From positions 182,850,951 through 182,914,950 of the forward strand of contig NC_081413.1 of assembly GCF_030272615.1 (NCBI RefSeq): a stretch of 64,000 bases of DNA. The letters run 5' to 3'. Below the pieces are notes generated by a model. It had not been told where the DNA came from. It made no database searches and saw nothing but the letters and a program-made list of their open reading frames with translations. This document shows, in pieces, positions 11,505 to 24,570 of the stretch; the first letter of the stretch is position 1, and each line of letters begins with the position of its first letter. Source of the DNA: Cryptomeria japonica. Taxonomy: Eukaryota > Streptophyta > Pinopsida > Cupressales > Cupressaceae. Made by a program: the position numbers and the translations under genes.

Positions 11505-12450
11505 ATGTCAGATTTTTATTTGCAAAATGTTCATGCTTATGATGATTATTATGAGTATAGCCAAGATGAATTAGATGAAGCTTTAGATTAGTTTTTGAAC
11601 CCTAAAGATGCCAAACCTTCATTTTACCAAACACTTGTAAACCTTGTTACTATGCCATTTCGTTGTGATGAGAAAGATAAGTTGAATGATTCCTCTCAAG
11701 GGTACATTCCTATCAACTCTTCCACTAAATCTAGTAACATGGTTGTTTTCAACAATCCCCTCTATGAAGAGATATCTCATTTCAAACCAAAAGATAAACC
11801 TTTTGATAGTTATGATCATACTTTGTTGGATGATGCTCTTGATGACTTTGTGGCTTTATCAAAATCTTTAAACAAGAACAAGACTTCTAAATTGGTTAAC
11901 ATGATAAACTTGAATGAGCATAAAAAGCCTCTCTTTGAAGTCCAAGGTGCTTATCCTTCTCCCACCTTTCAAGTTCCTAAATCACCTCTCCTTACTGTCC
12001 AAGGAGGGTATGATCATGATTCCTTTTGTACTCCGAATAAACCAATCATCACTGTGCAAGGAAGAAAACCTATAAGTCCTTATAGTTATGCCAAGCAAAT
12101 AACTAGAGAAAGTTATCATGTGGTTGCCCATACTTATCATACTAGAAATAATAGGTAGCCTAGTCCTCCTCCTGTTATTCCAGTTTCTCTTCCAAATCCT
12201 CAACCAATTCTTCCGCAAGCTCCATGTATTTCGCAAGTTCTTAGTAAGGAATATGATCTCATAGAACAACTTAAAGTTACCCCTGCTAAGATATCCCTTT
12301 GGGATTTGATTCAAACTTCTTCCGCTCATCATGGAATGTTACAAGATGCCTTGAAAGATTTGAATGTTCCTCCACCGAATACATCTAGTAATATAGCATC
12401 TTTGGTTAACTTTGTGATGAATCTTAAAGCTCAAATTGTGTTTACCCAAG
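11505..12450 (+). pseudogene. E3 N-terminal ORF region lacking a Gag capsid
   Basis: It starts at ATG 11505 (MSDFYLQNVH). In-frame TAG stops are at 11589 and 12156, and otherwise the frame is open and continuous with the protease and RT. The 315 residues are Pro/Ser/Lys-rich and contain three spaced motifs of the form P-[LI]-x-x-VQG (near 11930, 11980 and 12040). I see no retrotransposon capsid homology region and no CCHC zinc knuckle, although the segment occupies the place of gag. The end, near YDLIEQLKVTPAKIS, is typical of the region before the protease in plant Tat elements. Confidence 0.65.
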
Positions 12451-13028
12451 ATGAGTTGCCTACTAGTGAAATTCAACATCAATATGATCCCTTGATGATT
12501 GTGGTTATCATGAAAGACACTGCTATAAGACGAACACTAGTAGATAATGGCTCTGGTCTTAATGTGTGTAGCATTAATCTTTTGCATAAGATGAATGTGG
12601 ATACATCCCTAATTGAGCTGGACTCTCATCCTATTCAAGGCTTTGATAATGTGGCTAAAACTTCATTAGGTACTATCACCTTACCCATCACAATGGGGCC
12701 TATTACTTTGCCTACTCCTATCCATGTTATGTCGGGAAATCTAACATACAACTTGTTATTAGGGAGACCTTGGATTCACAGTATGCAAGCTGTCCCCTCT
12801 ACATTATACAGACAAGTTAAGTTTATCTGCAACAATAAGACATATACCTTGATAGGTGATACCAATTTTCAAGCTTGTTTGCAAACATCTACTTCCAAAG
12901 GGGGTGCCTCTAAGCCGCCCTCATCTAGTGATGACTCTTTAAACAAGATACCTATCGATGGATCCTCGCTCTCTGATGATCAAAATTCTTTGGATGAGTC
13001 TGGAGCTCCTGAAGAAGACTCTTCTTGA
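12451..13028 (+). pseudogene. E3 aspartic protease domain
   Basis: The protease would process the polyprotein in the particle. The active-site motif is LVDNGSGLN (catalytic Asp at 12543), with the D-N-G-S form common in plant Tat elements instead of D-S/T-G. The downstream LLLGRPWI motif near 12755-12778 is the second conserved element of the fold. The segment ends in an acidic, Ser-rich linker and an in-frame TGA at 13026, after which the same frame stays open. Confidence 0.8.
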
Positions 13029-13988
13029 CTTGAAACTACACATAAGAAGGATTTTGATCCTGAGAAGGTCCTCGCAGACGACGATGTGGGATCCCTTGAT
13101 TTTAATCCCACCTTTGTAGGTGAATATAAGGTTCCTTCTAGAGAACTTAAAGTTGAAAAGAAGGAAGAAGCTAAAAATCAATCAACATTACCTGAGCCTA
13201 TGAGTAATAATTTTGTGGCTTCTTCTGAAACTTCTTCTCCTCACACCTCTAATTCTGAAGAGTTTGACTCTTTGTCTTATGAAAAACTGCCTTCTCTTTC
13301 TGAAATGGCTGATCGTTATGGTTGTGGTTTTCGCATTTTTGCTAAGCATGGGTATCATGGAAATGGTTGTGGCACTCACGAACAAGGGATAAAGGTTCCT
13401 CTAGAGAATAATCTTCACAATTATGCCTTTGGACTTGGCTATAATCCCTGCAAGTGCACTAAAGCTTCTAAGAGACCATGTATTAGTGTTAATGCTATTT
13501 CTACATCTCTATCAATGCAACACCCCAAGTATATTGATGAGGATCCTTCGTGTGCCTGTGTTTTGGATGTTTTTCCTACCGATGATGCTTTAGCTAAGTT
13601 TTTAGGAGCATATGATACTCTTCCTCGTTATCATCACAATAGGGGACTCCCTTATTGTTTGAGCACTAAAGCCTATTTTGGAAAAGAGATTGATAATGAT
13701 GAGATTGTGAAAGAATTCCCTCAGTTAAAGGATACTCCTCAACAAAGTAATCTTCTTATAAGTGACACCACTGATGTTAAGATGGATCCTTGCAATGAAG
13801 AAAAAATTATTAAAATTGGAAAATGTTTGGATGAAGAGGAACAAAAACAATATGAAGATTTATTGCATGAATTCCCCAAGATCTTTGCTTGGACATACTT
13901 TGACATGCCAGGAATAGATCCTAAGATTGTTACTCATAGCATTGTCTTAGTTCCTGATGCTAAGCCCGTGAAACAATAGATTCAAAAA
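13029..13988 (+). pseudogene. E3 protease-RT linker with a G-patch-like segment
   Basis: It is in frame with the protease and RT. Around 13313-13415 the residues RYGCGFRIFAKHGYHGNG, followed by QGIKVPL, match the pattern of a G-patch (Gly-rich RNA-binding segment ending in QGI..PL), except that the usual GLG is GCG. G-patches next to proteases are known in some retroelements and retroviruses. The rest leads to the pre-RT motif FAWTYFDMPGIDP. An in-frame TAG lies at 13977-13979. Confidence 0.55.
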
Positions 13989-15280
13989 ATGAATCCTAAG
14001 GTGGCTCTGCTTGTTAAGGCTGAGATTGAAAAATTATTGGAGGCTGGATTTATCCACCCTATTGGTTATTCCCCATGGATTTCAAATATTGTCACTGTGG
14101 CTAAACCAGATAATAAAATAAGAATGTGTACCGATTTTCGAGATTTAAATAAGGCTTCTTTAAAAGATGATTTCCCTCTTCCAAACATTGACATGATAGT
14201 TGATTCTACGACAGGACATGCCTTGTTATCCTTCATGGATGGTTTTTCAGGATACAATCAAATTTACATTAACCCTCAAGTTCAATTCAAAACTGCTTTC
14301 ACCACTCCTTGGGGTACGTTTTGTTGGATAATGATGCCTTTTGGACATAAAAATGCTGGTGCAACTTATCAATGAGCGATGACCCTTATCTTTCATGATT
14401 ATATGCATAATATTTTAGAAGATTATGTTGATGATATTTTGGCCAAATCTATTCTCTGCATAGATCATATTAAAATCCTTCATCAAAACTTTGAAAGAAT
14501 TCGTAAATATCACATGCGCTTGAATCCCCGAAAATGTGTTTTTGGTGTGGATAGTGGAAAACTATTAGGATTCATAGTCTCGCATCATGGGATTGAGGTG
14601 GATACTAAGAAAATAGATGCTATTGTCAACATGCCACCTCCTAGAAATGTGTCTCAACTCAAAAGCTTACAAGGAAAGATTCAAGCTATTCGTAGGTTTG
14701 TATCTCAACTTGCAGATCACACTTTTCCTTTTACTCAGTTTCTCAAAAAGAATATCACTTTTCAATGGAATGAAGATTGTCAACAAGCATTTGAAGATTT
14801 AAAAGTGTATCTGGCTAATCCTCCTATCCTTCGACCGGCCGAACCTTCTCAACCCTTCCTTCTGCTTCATGCTCTTGCAGCATTATTGGCACAACATGAT
14901 AAAGATGGTAAGGAGTGTCCGATTTATTATATAAGTCATACCTTACTCGATTATGAGACCCGATATTCTGCGATAGAAAGACAATGCTTGGCCTTGGTGT
15001 TTGCGACTCAGAAATTGAGACATTATCTCTTAAATTTAGAAGTCCATGTCATGGTAAAGTTTGATCCTTTGAAGTATCTTTTCTTTAAAACTGATTTATC
15101 AGGATGCCTAGCTAAGTGGGTTATGATGTTAACTGAATTTGACCTTAAATTTGTTTCACAAAGAGAAATTAAAGGGCAAGCGTTGACCGATCACCTAGTG
15201 GAGGCCCCTTCACCTTTCTCCTTCCCTAACACTGAGTCTTTTCCTGACGACTTCATTCTTTGTACAGAGAAAGATGAAAC
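13989..15280 (+). pseudogene. E3 reverse transcriptase and RNase H
   Basis: The RT begins KVALLVKAEIEKLLEAGFI. It shows CTDFRDLNKA, LLSFMDGFSGYNQ (first catalytic Asp), MPFGHKNAGATYQ and YVDDILAKS (14424-14435, catalytic Asp pair), followed by the GFIVSHHGIEVD thumb region. The gypsy-type RNase H follows, with ISHTLLDYETRYSAIERQCLAL and a connection segment. Only one nonsense codon interrupts it (TGA 14373-14375, in an otherwise conserved QxAMT context that fits CGA). All catalytic residues I can check in the RT are intact. Confidence 0.9.
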
Positions 15281-15690
15281 TTGGGAGTTATACTTTGACG
15301 GCTCTAAGTGTCGCACAGGATCGGGGGCAGGTGTTGTTCTGATTTCGCCTACAAAGAAGTCTATTCCCTTATCTTATCGTCTGAATTTCCTATGTACCAA
15401 TAACATCGCTGAGTATGAGGCTCTTATAGCAGGAATAAAGGCAGCCTTAGCTCTGAATATAAAACACATACATATTTTTGGAGACTCTCAATTGATTATA
15501 AGACAAGTAGTAGGACTATATCAAGCAAAACAAGACAAATTATCACAATATAAAGACCTTGCTATCTCTTTGTTACAAAAAATTTGATTCTTACACCATG
15601 GAACCTATTCCTCGAAAAGATAATCGACATGCGGACACAATGGCATGTGTGGCTTCTTTGATATCTTTAGAGGACCCTATGGTTGATCTT
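15281..15690 (+). pseudogene. E3 archaeal-type RNase H domain
   Basis: A second RNase H follows the first, as in the Tat lineage. Motifs are WELYFDGSKC (Asp), NIAEYEALIAGI (Glu), IFGDSQLIIRQV (Asp) and RKDNRHADTMA (final Asp). A single extra A in the A-run at about 15579-15584 shifts the frame between LLQK and FDSYT. All four acidic positions are present. Confidence 0.85.
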
Positions 15691-15859
15691 AAATTTGTTA
15701 TTCACAACCTTATTTCTCCAGCTATTGTAGATGATTCTAGCTTAGTTACATGTTGTGACTTTATTGATTCAGATGAATGGTACTCGCATATCGTAAGATA
15801 CTTGACTGATGGTACCTTTCCTGATTCCGCTAATAGGAACACTAGGGCTAGAGTTCGCA

Positions 15860-17037
15860 AGCTGTCTGCTAGATATATCATTCTTTCTAATGTTCTTTAC
15901 CGAAGGGGTTATAACGGTCTTCTCCTTTGTTGTCTTAACAAATCGAAAATCCCTATTGCCCTTGAAAAGGCCCATTCAGGTGCCTGTGGGGGTATTTTGG
16001 AGGCAAATCCTTGGTTCAAAGAGTGCTTCACATGGGATATTATTGGCAAACTATGCAGCAGGATTCTTTTTCATTTGTTAAGAAATGTCATCAGTGTCAA
16101 CAACACAATAATTTGATTCATGCTCCTGCCCGAGAACTTCGTTCTCATGTAGCTTCTTGGCCTTTCTCTGCATGGGGACTAGATCTTATTGGTAAAATCT
16201 CCCCTCCTTCATCTCAAGGACATACTTTCATTATAACCGCAACAGATTACTTTACAAAATGGGTAGAAGCCATTCCCCTTTCACTGTACTACTGCTGAAG
16301 TGATTTGTCGATTTCTTCTAGAAAACATTATTTCTCGATTTGGGATACCTTCCACTATAATCTCTGATAATGGGACATCATTTAAGAACAAGGACGTGAA
16401 GAAATTCCTTGAGAAGTATCATATCAAACATCGATTTTGTACACCATACTATCCTCAATCAAATGGTCAAGTTGAATCATCCAATAAGATAATTGAACAA
16501 ATTCTTCGTAAAACTGTGAATAAGCATGGTAAGGATTGGAGTACTCAGCTAATCTATGCTCTTTGGGCCTACCGAACAAGCGTACGAATTGGTACCGAAA
16601 CTACACCTTATAATCTTGTTTATGGTGCTGATGCTATTATGCCTTTAGAATTAGAGATTCCGTCACTTAGAATTTCTCTCAGAGGTATAGTAGATGATGA
16701 CGCTTATAGAGAAGAAAGACTTCAATAGCTTGAGATGCTTGATGAACAGCGCATAAATGCTCTTGAGCATATTCAAGCGTATCACAAAACTTTACAATGA
16801 AGCTATAATGATAAGGTTATTCAACATTCCTTCTTAGTGGGTGACTTAGTACTCTATGAGAATCAGCGCAATGTGAATGCCTTACCTAAAGAAAAGGGAA
16901 AATTTAGTCCTAATTGGCTTGGACCGTATATCGTTATTGAAGATTATGGATCAGGTGCTTACAAAATAGCGGGTGTAGACGGTACATCTCTTAAAGACCC
17001 TATAAATGCTATGCACTTGCGTAGATACTATGCTTAA
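15860..17037 (+). pseudogene. E3 integrase, three frame or stop lesions
   Basis: The H2C2 zinc finger is split by a one-base loss in the G-run near 15985 (HSGACGG then LVQRVLHMGYYW) and includes KCHQCQQ. The DDE core shows WGLDLIGKI, IISDNGTSF and SNGQVESSNK, so D, D and E are present. A frame change near 16285-16295 separates PLSL from AEVICRFLLE. In-frame TAG 16726 and TGA 16798 follow. The C-terminal domain holds GDLVLYENQ, NWLGPYIV and MHLRRYY before the stop at 17035-17037. Confidence 0.88.
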
Positions 17038-17556
17038 TTCCTCATTCCTTATCATTCATCTATTTCCTTTCTCACTTCTGCAAAATTGGATAATATGTTA
17101 GCATATCTTTGTTAGAGCAAATGGAATTAAATAATGTTTTGTTTAATCTATATTGCTTCGTTCCTGACAAGCGTGTTTCTTTACTTTATGGTTTGTCTTG
17201 AATTCATTTTATGTAAATTGCAAAAGATTTAGATTTTTCATTATGTTGACATATTATACAATATCTTTATGTGTTAAGTTGAATCGTGTCATGTTGTGTT
17301 TAAATTCAAATTAAATCACATTGGTTATATGATTCTTAGGCTTAACACATATTTTTCTTCCCTATCATGGATGTAGTACTTGATTAAATATATTAATTAA
17401 GTCACACATGTATCAATTTAATCATGGAGCATTGAGAAATCAATCACATGGAAATTAAATTCAGAACATACACGTACTTCTACCAAATGTATTAACTTCA
17501 ATCAAAATACACATTGTTTTTAGACATTAAAGATAACACGTTTGAGACAAAGAAGC

Positions 17557-17597
<41 letters not shown>

Positions 17598-17640
17598 AAT
17601 CAGTATACAAAGGTAGGTCACTACACATCCAAAATGTGAC
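17038..17640 (+). other. E3 AT-rich noncoding segment after integrase
   Basis: No ORF is recognised. An (AT)n microsatellite lies at about 17558-17594. Confidence 0.7.
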
Positions 17641-17861
17641 CTACCCTACATCATAAGATCATCTCCTATCCCTAGGGCTAGTGGCTGGAGAGTGACGACT
17701 AGAAGCTCCCTCCTGATCCGGCCGTGCAGGTGGAACCATAGGGGTATACCATGATATAGATCATGAATGGCTCCGAGAGGAACTCCTACGATCCCTATCC
17801 ATAAGGATCACGTGATACGAGGTAGCTTCGGCCTGAGCTACTGCTAGATCACGCTGTGGCC
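17641..17861 (-). pseudogene. Downstream remnant of the E3 antisense ORF, left of E4
   Basis: On the - strand this carries an Arg/Ser/Asp-rich tail (ending RDRRSSSRSHS at 17761) and then stops. Its coding style agrees with the antisense plant-mobile-domain ORF on the other side of E4 (35445-37015), so it is probably the separated 3' end of that ORF or its trailer. The link is inferred from position. Confidence 0.4.
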
Positions 17862-20800
17862 GCTCCAGGAAGCCTCCGGGTTGTCGTGGAGAAGGCTTTG
17901 ATAGCTGAAGAGATTCAGGCCAGACCACAGGACTCGAAGGATCGGTTCCAGAACCGTAACCCTTCACCACAGACTTATGGATTTCAGAAACCCCATTGGA
18001 AAGGTAACAACAGGCACTCATCGGGTTTCTCCAAACCCCCTCCTCCGCAACAGTCATAGCAAAACCAAAGGCAAACTCCTCTGCAGAGTCAGCAGGGCAC
18101 AAAGCCCAAGCAGTGGCAGTCACAAGGTCAGAGGCGAGATCAGAGATCTTAGGCTCCTTACACACCTCCGGCTAGGACTCAACAGTCCTCTAGAGGTGGG
18201 TACAGTGGTTCTAGTAGGACAGGGGGACAGTCTTTCTCCAGACCATAGGGATCACAGTTTTAGGAACGTGGCGCTTGCTTCACATGTGGAGCCATGCGAC
18301 ACATGGCGAGAGAGTGTCCTCAGGGTCAGATGGTAGGGAATCAGAGGATGGCAGCATCAGAGCTGATAGTTGGGGACATGGGCAAGTCCCATAGGGTCTT
18401 CGTAGTGGTTGAAAACCGCCAGGCAGAGCATCAGGCCACGGTTATTGAGGTAGCAGGTATGATCAGAGGTAGTAGTGTATCTATATTATTTGATTCAGGA
18501 GCTACTGATTCTTTTATATCTCCATTGGTTGTGGAGCGTTGCGGGCTAGTGGCAATTAGGCAAGAGGTCAGTTGGGAAGTGGAATTAGCTTCAGGGGCTA
18601 GAGTGTCACTGGAATCAGAGGTTAAAGGTTGTCAGCTTCAGATTGGTAAGACCACCACCTTAGTAGACCTTAGAGTTACACCACTTGGATCATATGGCGT
18701 CGTACTTGGCATGGATTGGCTTTATGCCCACAGAGCCAAGATGGATTGTCGCCTGAAAAGGATCGAGTGTGAGGATGATCATGGCTCTCCTATAGTGATC
18801 ACTGGAATTCAGAGACCCGTGTCTCTTTGCATGATCTCCGCCATGCAGCTTAAGCGGAGCATGCGAAAGGGATGTCAGTTATTTGCCATCACCATTTGTG
18901 ATAGAGAAGAAGAGGAGGAAAAAGAACCATCTATTGATGACCATCCTATCCTTAGAGAATTTTCAGATGTATTTCCTTCAGAGTTACCTGGTATGCCACC
19001 CCGTAGAGAGATTGATTTTCATATAGACCTTGTTCCAGGAGCCGAACCAATTTCAAGAGCACCATATAGAATGACCACAAATGAGCTTAATGAGCTCAAG
19101 ATTCAGCTTGAGGAACTCCTAGAGAAGGGCCATATTCGCCCTAGTGTATCCCCATGGGGTGCACCAGTCATCTTCGTAAAGAAAAAAGATGGATCTCTCC
19201 GATTATGCATGGATTACCGTCAGTTGAACAAAGTAACTATCAAGAACCGATATCCATTGCCCAGGATCGATGATTTATTTGACCAACTTCAAGGTGCCAG
19301 AGTATTTTCCAAGATTGATCTAAAGTCAGGGTACCATCAATTGAGGATAGTGGATAGTGATATGCACAAGACCGCATTTCGCACTAGATATGGCCACTAT
19401 GAGTTCACCATGGTCCCATTCGGTCTTACGAATGCCCCAGCAGTTTTTATGAGTCTCATGAATGGAGTATTCCGTACATTTCTCGACCGCTTTGTGATTG
19501 TGTTTCTCGACGACATTTTGATATATTCACGGAATGAGGAGGAACATGAGGAACACTTAAGACAGGTTTTACAGTGTTTGAGGGAAAATCAGTTGTATGG
19601 CAGTTTGTCGAAGTGTGCTTTCTTTAGAACTGAGATCAAGTACCTTGGTCATGTTATATCCGATGATGGGATCTCAGTAGACCCATCAAAGATCAGAGCC
19701 ATTATGGATTGGCCAGCACCTACCAGTGTGACAGAGGTCAGAAGCTTCATGGGCTTAGCAGGTTATTACCGACGTTTTCTTGAGGGATTCTCTAGAGTTG
19801 CTCATCCTATCACTTCTCTTCAGCACAAAGGGAAGAAGTTTAAGTGGACGGAGAAGTGCGAGAAGGCCTTTCAGGAAGTTAAAAAGGCACTTACTACCGC
19901 ACCTATCCTTGTAGTACCAGATCCTTCAGCTGATTTCATGGTTTGCACAAATGCTTCCCTAGAGGGTTTAGGAGCAGTACTTATGCAGAATGGCAGAGCT
20001 ATAGCTTTTGAGTCTAGGAAACTCAAGACTCACGAGCTTAATTACCCTAATCATGAACTTGAGCTTGCAGCCATAGTGCATACACTTGTGAGATGGAGAC
20101 ATTTCCTTTTGGGTCATCATTTTGAGTTGCACTCAGACCATCAGAGCCTTCAGTACATATTTACTTAGCCGAATCTTAATGCATGTCAGAGGAGATGGAT
20201 GGAATTCTTGTGTGAGTATGATTTCGACGTTCACTACATCAAAGGGAAAGAAAATGTAGTTGCAGATGCTTTGAGTAGGAGACATCACGGGGTATACACC
20301 ATGTCTCTGAGCACGGATTTGAGAGATCGGATCATGCAGCGATTGCCAGAGGACAGATGGTATTTAGAGGTTTGCCAGGCTATTTGATCTCAGGAAACTT
20401 TAGAAGGGAAATATGTGGATTATTCCTTAGAGCCCGATGGTTTATTACGCCATAGAGGGCGCATCTATGTACCTTCTTCTAGGGGATTGCGGGAGTTCAT
20501 TATCACAGAGGCTCATAGAGCTCCTTATGCAGCACATCCCGGGGTCAAGAAGATGCATGCAGACTTGAGGGAACTATACCATTGGCCAGGAATGCGACAG
20601 CTTATTGCCGAGTTGGTAGCCCGATGCCTTGAGTGTCAGAGAGTCAAGGCGGAGCACCGCCATCTAGGTGGGTTGCTCCAATCTCATGCTATACCAGAGT
20701 GGAAGTGGGACACTATATCCATGGATTTCATCATTGGTCTCCCTATGTCATCTCGCCGCCATCTTGGTGACGGTTGACAAGTTGACCAAAGTGGCTCACT

Positions 20801-21777
20801 TTTCACCAGTTCGTACCACCTTCACAGCACTAGCAGTAGCATAGGTGTTTTTGCGAGACATTGTCAGACTTCATGGTGTTCCACGTAAGATCATTTCCGA
20901 CAGGGATTCCCTCTTCACCTCTTCCTTCTGGAAGGCATTACAGGCAGCTATGGGCACCAAGCTCAATTTCAGTACAGCCTATCATCCAGAGATGGATGGC
21001 CAGACAGAGAGAGTTAATCAGGTGTTAGAAGATATGCTTCACATTTATGTCATGGATCACCAGACCAGATGGGAAGAGTATCTTCCCTTAGTGGAGTTTG
21101 CCTATAACAATGAGCATCACACATCCTTGGGAATGCCACCCTATCAAGCATTATATGGCAGGCCTTGTAGGACACCATTGAGTTGGGACCGCATAGAGGA
21201 CAGAGTTGCTATTGGTCCAGAGATAGTTCAGGATATGGAGCAGCAGGTGGATTTGATTAGGCAGCGTCTTAGAGAGGCACAGGATAGACAGAAGAAATAT
21301 GCAGATGCAAAGAGGGTCGATCGTAGCTAGTTAGTTGGGGATAGAGTCTTCTTGAGAGTGTGACCACATAAGAGTCCAATCCGTTATGGAAAGGGTTCTA
21401 AGCTCGCACCTCGATTTGTAGGACCATTTGAGATCCTTGAGAGGATAGGGCCAGTTGCCTACCGCCTAGCATTGCCACCTAGCCTGTCACGCATCCACGA
21501 TGTGTTTCATGTTTCAGTTTTGAGGAAGTATATCTATGATGAGTCTCATATTCTAGATTGGGATGCCTTGCAGGTGGAGTCGGACGGGCAGATAGCTTTG
21601 GAGCCCATTCGCATTTTGGCATGCCGGATGCTGAGCCTTCGAGGGCGAGAGCTGGACCAGGTTAGGGTCCAGTGGGATTGCTATGATGAGGTCACAGCCT
21701 CATGGGAGGATGCAGCACTTATGAGATCACAGTACCCCCACCTTTTTTATGAACTCCAGGAGGAAGTTCATGCCTAG
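17862..21777 (+). pseudogene. E4 body 1: gag (3' part)-pol, broken
   Basis: It contains the gag C-terminus with a CCHC knuckle ([14 protein letters not shown], near 18276-18320) and protease ([12 protein letters not shown]). RT follows, with [21 protein letters not shown] and [10 protein letters not shown], all intact in the open stretch 18294-20165. Then come RNase H, integrase ([30 protein letters not shown] with the Glu kept) and a chromodomain-like tail ([14 protein letters not shown]). Stops are TAG at 18057, 18150, 18246, 18261, 20166, 20842 and 21328, and TGA at 20385 and 21361. An 8-bp deletion at 20760/20761 shifts the frame in the integrase. Five of the stops are shared with body 2. 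Confidence 0.92.
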
Positions 21778-24517
21778 AGGGGGAGGGTGTGAGGCCCTAC
21801 CCCGATTCAGTTTGACATTTTTAGTTATTTGCATATAGAGACTATTATGGATGCTTTATTTTATGCTTTATGGACTTAGAACTTATATGATTCCATGATT
21901 TGGATCACACTGATATATGTTGATGCTTTATTTCATGCATGATGATTATGAAACTTTAGATATGTTACTAGTATAGAGTTACATTGTGATGGTGAATGTC
22001 ATTATTGGAAATTTGCAGGACTTCATTTTGATGATAGAAAAATGATGCTTATTTATGAATGGTTCAATTTTGGAAAATTGAATTAATTGCTTATGTGAAA
22101 TCGAATTTGAACGAATGAGATATTGAATTATTGTTGCCAAATGTATGAGTGTTTGATGTGCAATGAAATCCATGTATTTGATTATGTATAATTGTGATTA
22201 TTTGGAGTTACTAATGTGTTAATTGAGATGTGCAGGAAAATTATCCATGTGACCATGAAATTTATATGGAGAACCAAGCCTAGACCAATGTACGTTTGTT
22301 AAGCCGGGAGTTGTCTATTTGGAGAGACAACACCCCATTGTAATGTATTTTATTTGTGAAGTGTATAATGTTTGAGTGTTAAAATTAATTTATATGTATA
22401 TGTGTAATCCTACAAGAGACAAATTCCATGTGTGATTTTTATAGTGTATTTTTATTGTGTCACTTGACACATGTGCTGATTAGTGTCATTGATTTTGACT
22501 TGTCTCTTGGAGGGAGTTTTGTTTCTACCAAAGCCATTCAAAAACATGAGTGTGGTCCCAAATTTGCCTTGGGTAGGGAGTCTTGGGAGTGGTCAACTCA
22601 AGTTTGACCCGTAGGTAAACTTCAGTTGGGTTTCCAAAGGGTTTAATGGACTCCTAGGGTCAGTTTTAAGGCTTTTCCAAGGGTCCAAAGGGTATACCTA
22701 TGGGTTAGGGGTATTTTGAAACATGTGGCTTCTCCCATGTGACTATTTAGTCACTTCAAAAAGTGGTGTTTCCAAGATGAACGAAAATTCAACTTAGAAA
22801 GTTCCTCCTAGGATAGAGAACCTTCCCTTTAGATGTCAAACTCTCTTCCCCATCTTCTTCCACCTTTTCCCTTTCCAATTTTAGTAATGTGTAAGAGTTT
22901 GGGAAGGGCAACCAATGGGAACTCTCACCTCACCCAAGGGGTTGGGAAGTGTGTGAGAGGCCTTCTTAGGCAAGAATTGGAGACTTAGTGAGTAATCACC
23001 CACTCTCCATTTTTGGAGATTATGCTTTGATTTGAAAAATTAGTAGGAGAATAGAATTTTTGGAGGAATTGGGAGAAAAGTTTGTGTGGAATTGGGCAGC
23101 TCATCCCCAACTAATATTAGCATACCTATTGGCAGAATAAGGTTGGTTTCATCTTATCTCCTCTTGTTTATGTTGTATGTGTTAGTTTATGTTGTTTTGT
23201 AGAAGAAAAGAGTTGCTTGTAAAGAAAGTGTTTTATGAAGTTTTTGTTGAAGTAAAGAATGTGTAGTTTTCATTTCCATGTGTTTGTTTTGTGTACTTGT
23301 TGTTTTTGGGAGTGTCCAAGATCTCCTACTCTTGGGAGGGTAGGAAGATCTTGGGGTGGAAGGAGTATGACAGCCTTGGGTGAGAGGCTCTCCTTTTGGA
23401 GAGTGATCTCAAGGGTGTCGTTTGTGACCCTTGTTGCATAGCCTTGTGTATGCATTTGGGGGTCATAAGGGGAGTAAATATGGCCTTGAGCCTTTTGGGG
23501 GGGCAAAAGGATTGTGGAAGTATTTTGTTGCATTTGTATTGCCATGAGGTGGCTTGTGTTGTATTTGGCTTGCAATCTCCCCATTGGTACTTGGTCAACT
23601 TCCACCCATGGAAGAATCATCATGAATTTGGTGAAAGTGAAGCTTGGGATGGCTAACTTGTGTGTTGAGTGTCTTCCTATGTTTGTTGTAGAGTTTGCTT
23701 GTTTGTAACCCGTCTAGTGTTTGGTTCTCCAAGCTCGGGGGTGGCTTCTAGTAAGCCTAGGCTGGGAGGTGAGCTCTCCATGGTCAAGATGTGTTTTTAT
23801 TGCAGGTTGCATGGGATGGGAAAAGAAGGATTAAAGAGTTATGTGGCTGTTTTATGTTGCAGAAAAAGTTAATAAGACAATGTATTCACTTTTGGAGTTT
23901 GTAAAGGAAAGAAAAAAGTGAGCTAGATTGTGTTTATTTACAAGGAGAGAAGAATTTTTGTATTCAATATTAGCTTGTAAAAGAAAGAGAAAGTCATTGT
24001 TGTGTTTATTTTCCAAAGAAAAGTAAAGCAATGTATTTCTATTATCATGAAAAGGAAAATGTAGTTGTTTTAAAATTTCAAAACCCCTTTGTAACCATGC
24101 TCATTTGTAACTACATCTGTTAATGAAATACATAGTATTTTTCCCTACTTTGGTGGTTTGGCAAAAAGAGAAAGAAATGTGTTAGTTGCATTAAATCTTC
24201 ATGTTTTTCATTTAAAAAAAAATAATATATAGATGTTCTCCATATTTCTTTAAGTTAAATAGTTTGCTGCAAATTTAATTAAATCTGTTATTATTTACCT
24301 ATTCAAACTAAAATGAAACTTATTCTAGTTAATCTATTTCCTCATCAAAAAAAAAAACTCGCATCTAGTCTTAGTTCATTTAACAAAAAAAAGAAAATAC
24401 ATTTTATGCATTTAAGTGATATTTTGAAAATCTGTTCATCTTAAAAAAAGGGGCTAAAAAAAAAACAGTCATGTTTATTATCACTAAATCTGGTTGTATC
24501 CACTTTAACAAAAATAT

Positions 24518-24519
<2 letters not shown>

Positions 24520-24564
<45 letters not shown>

Positions 24565-24570
24565 CACATG
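24520..24570. repeat. CA/TA microsatellite in E4 LTR 1
   Basis: An uninterrupted (CA)n run is followed by a short (TA)n. In LTR 2 the TA part is much longer (33842-33880). Confidence 0.95.

Noticed and set aside
17558-17594. AT-rich run as a scaffold attachment or origin site
   Set aside because: A plain (AT)n microsatellite with no further support.
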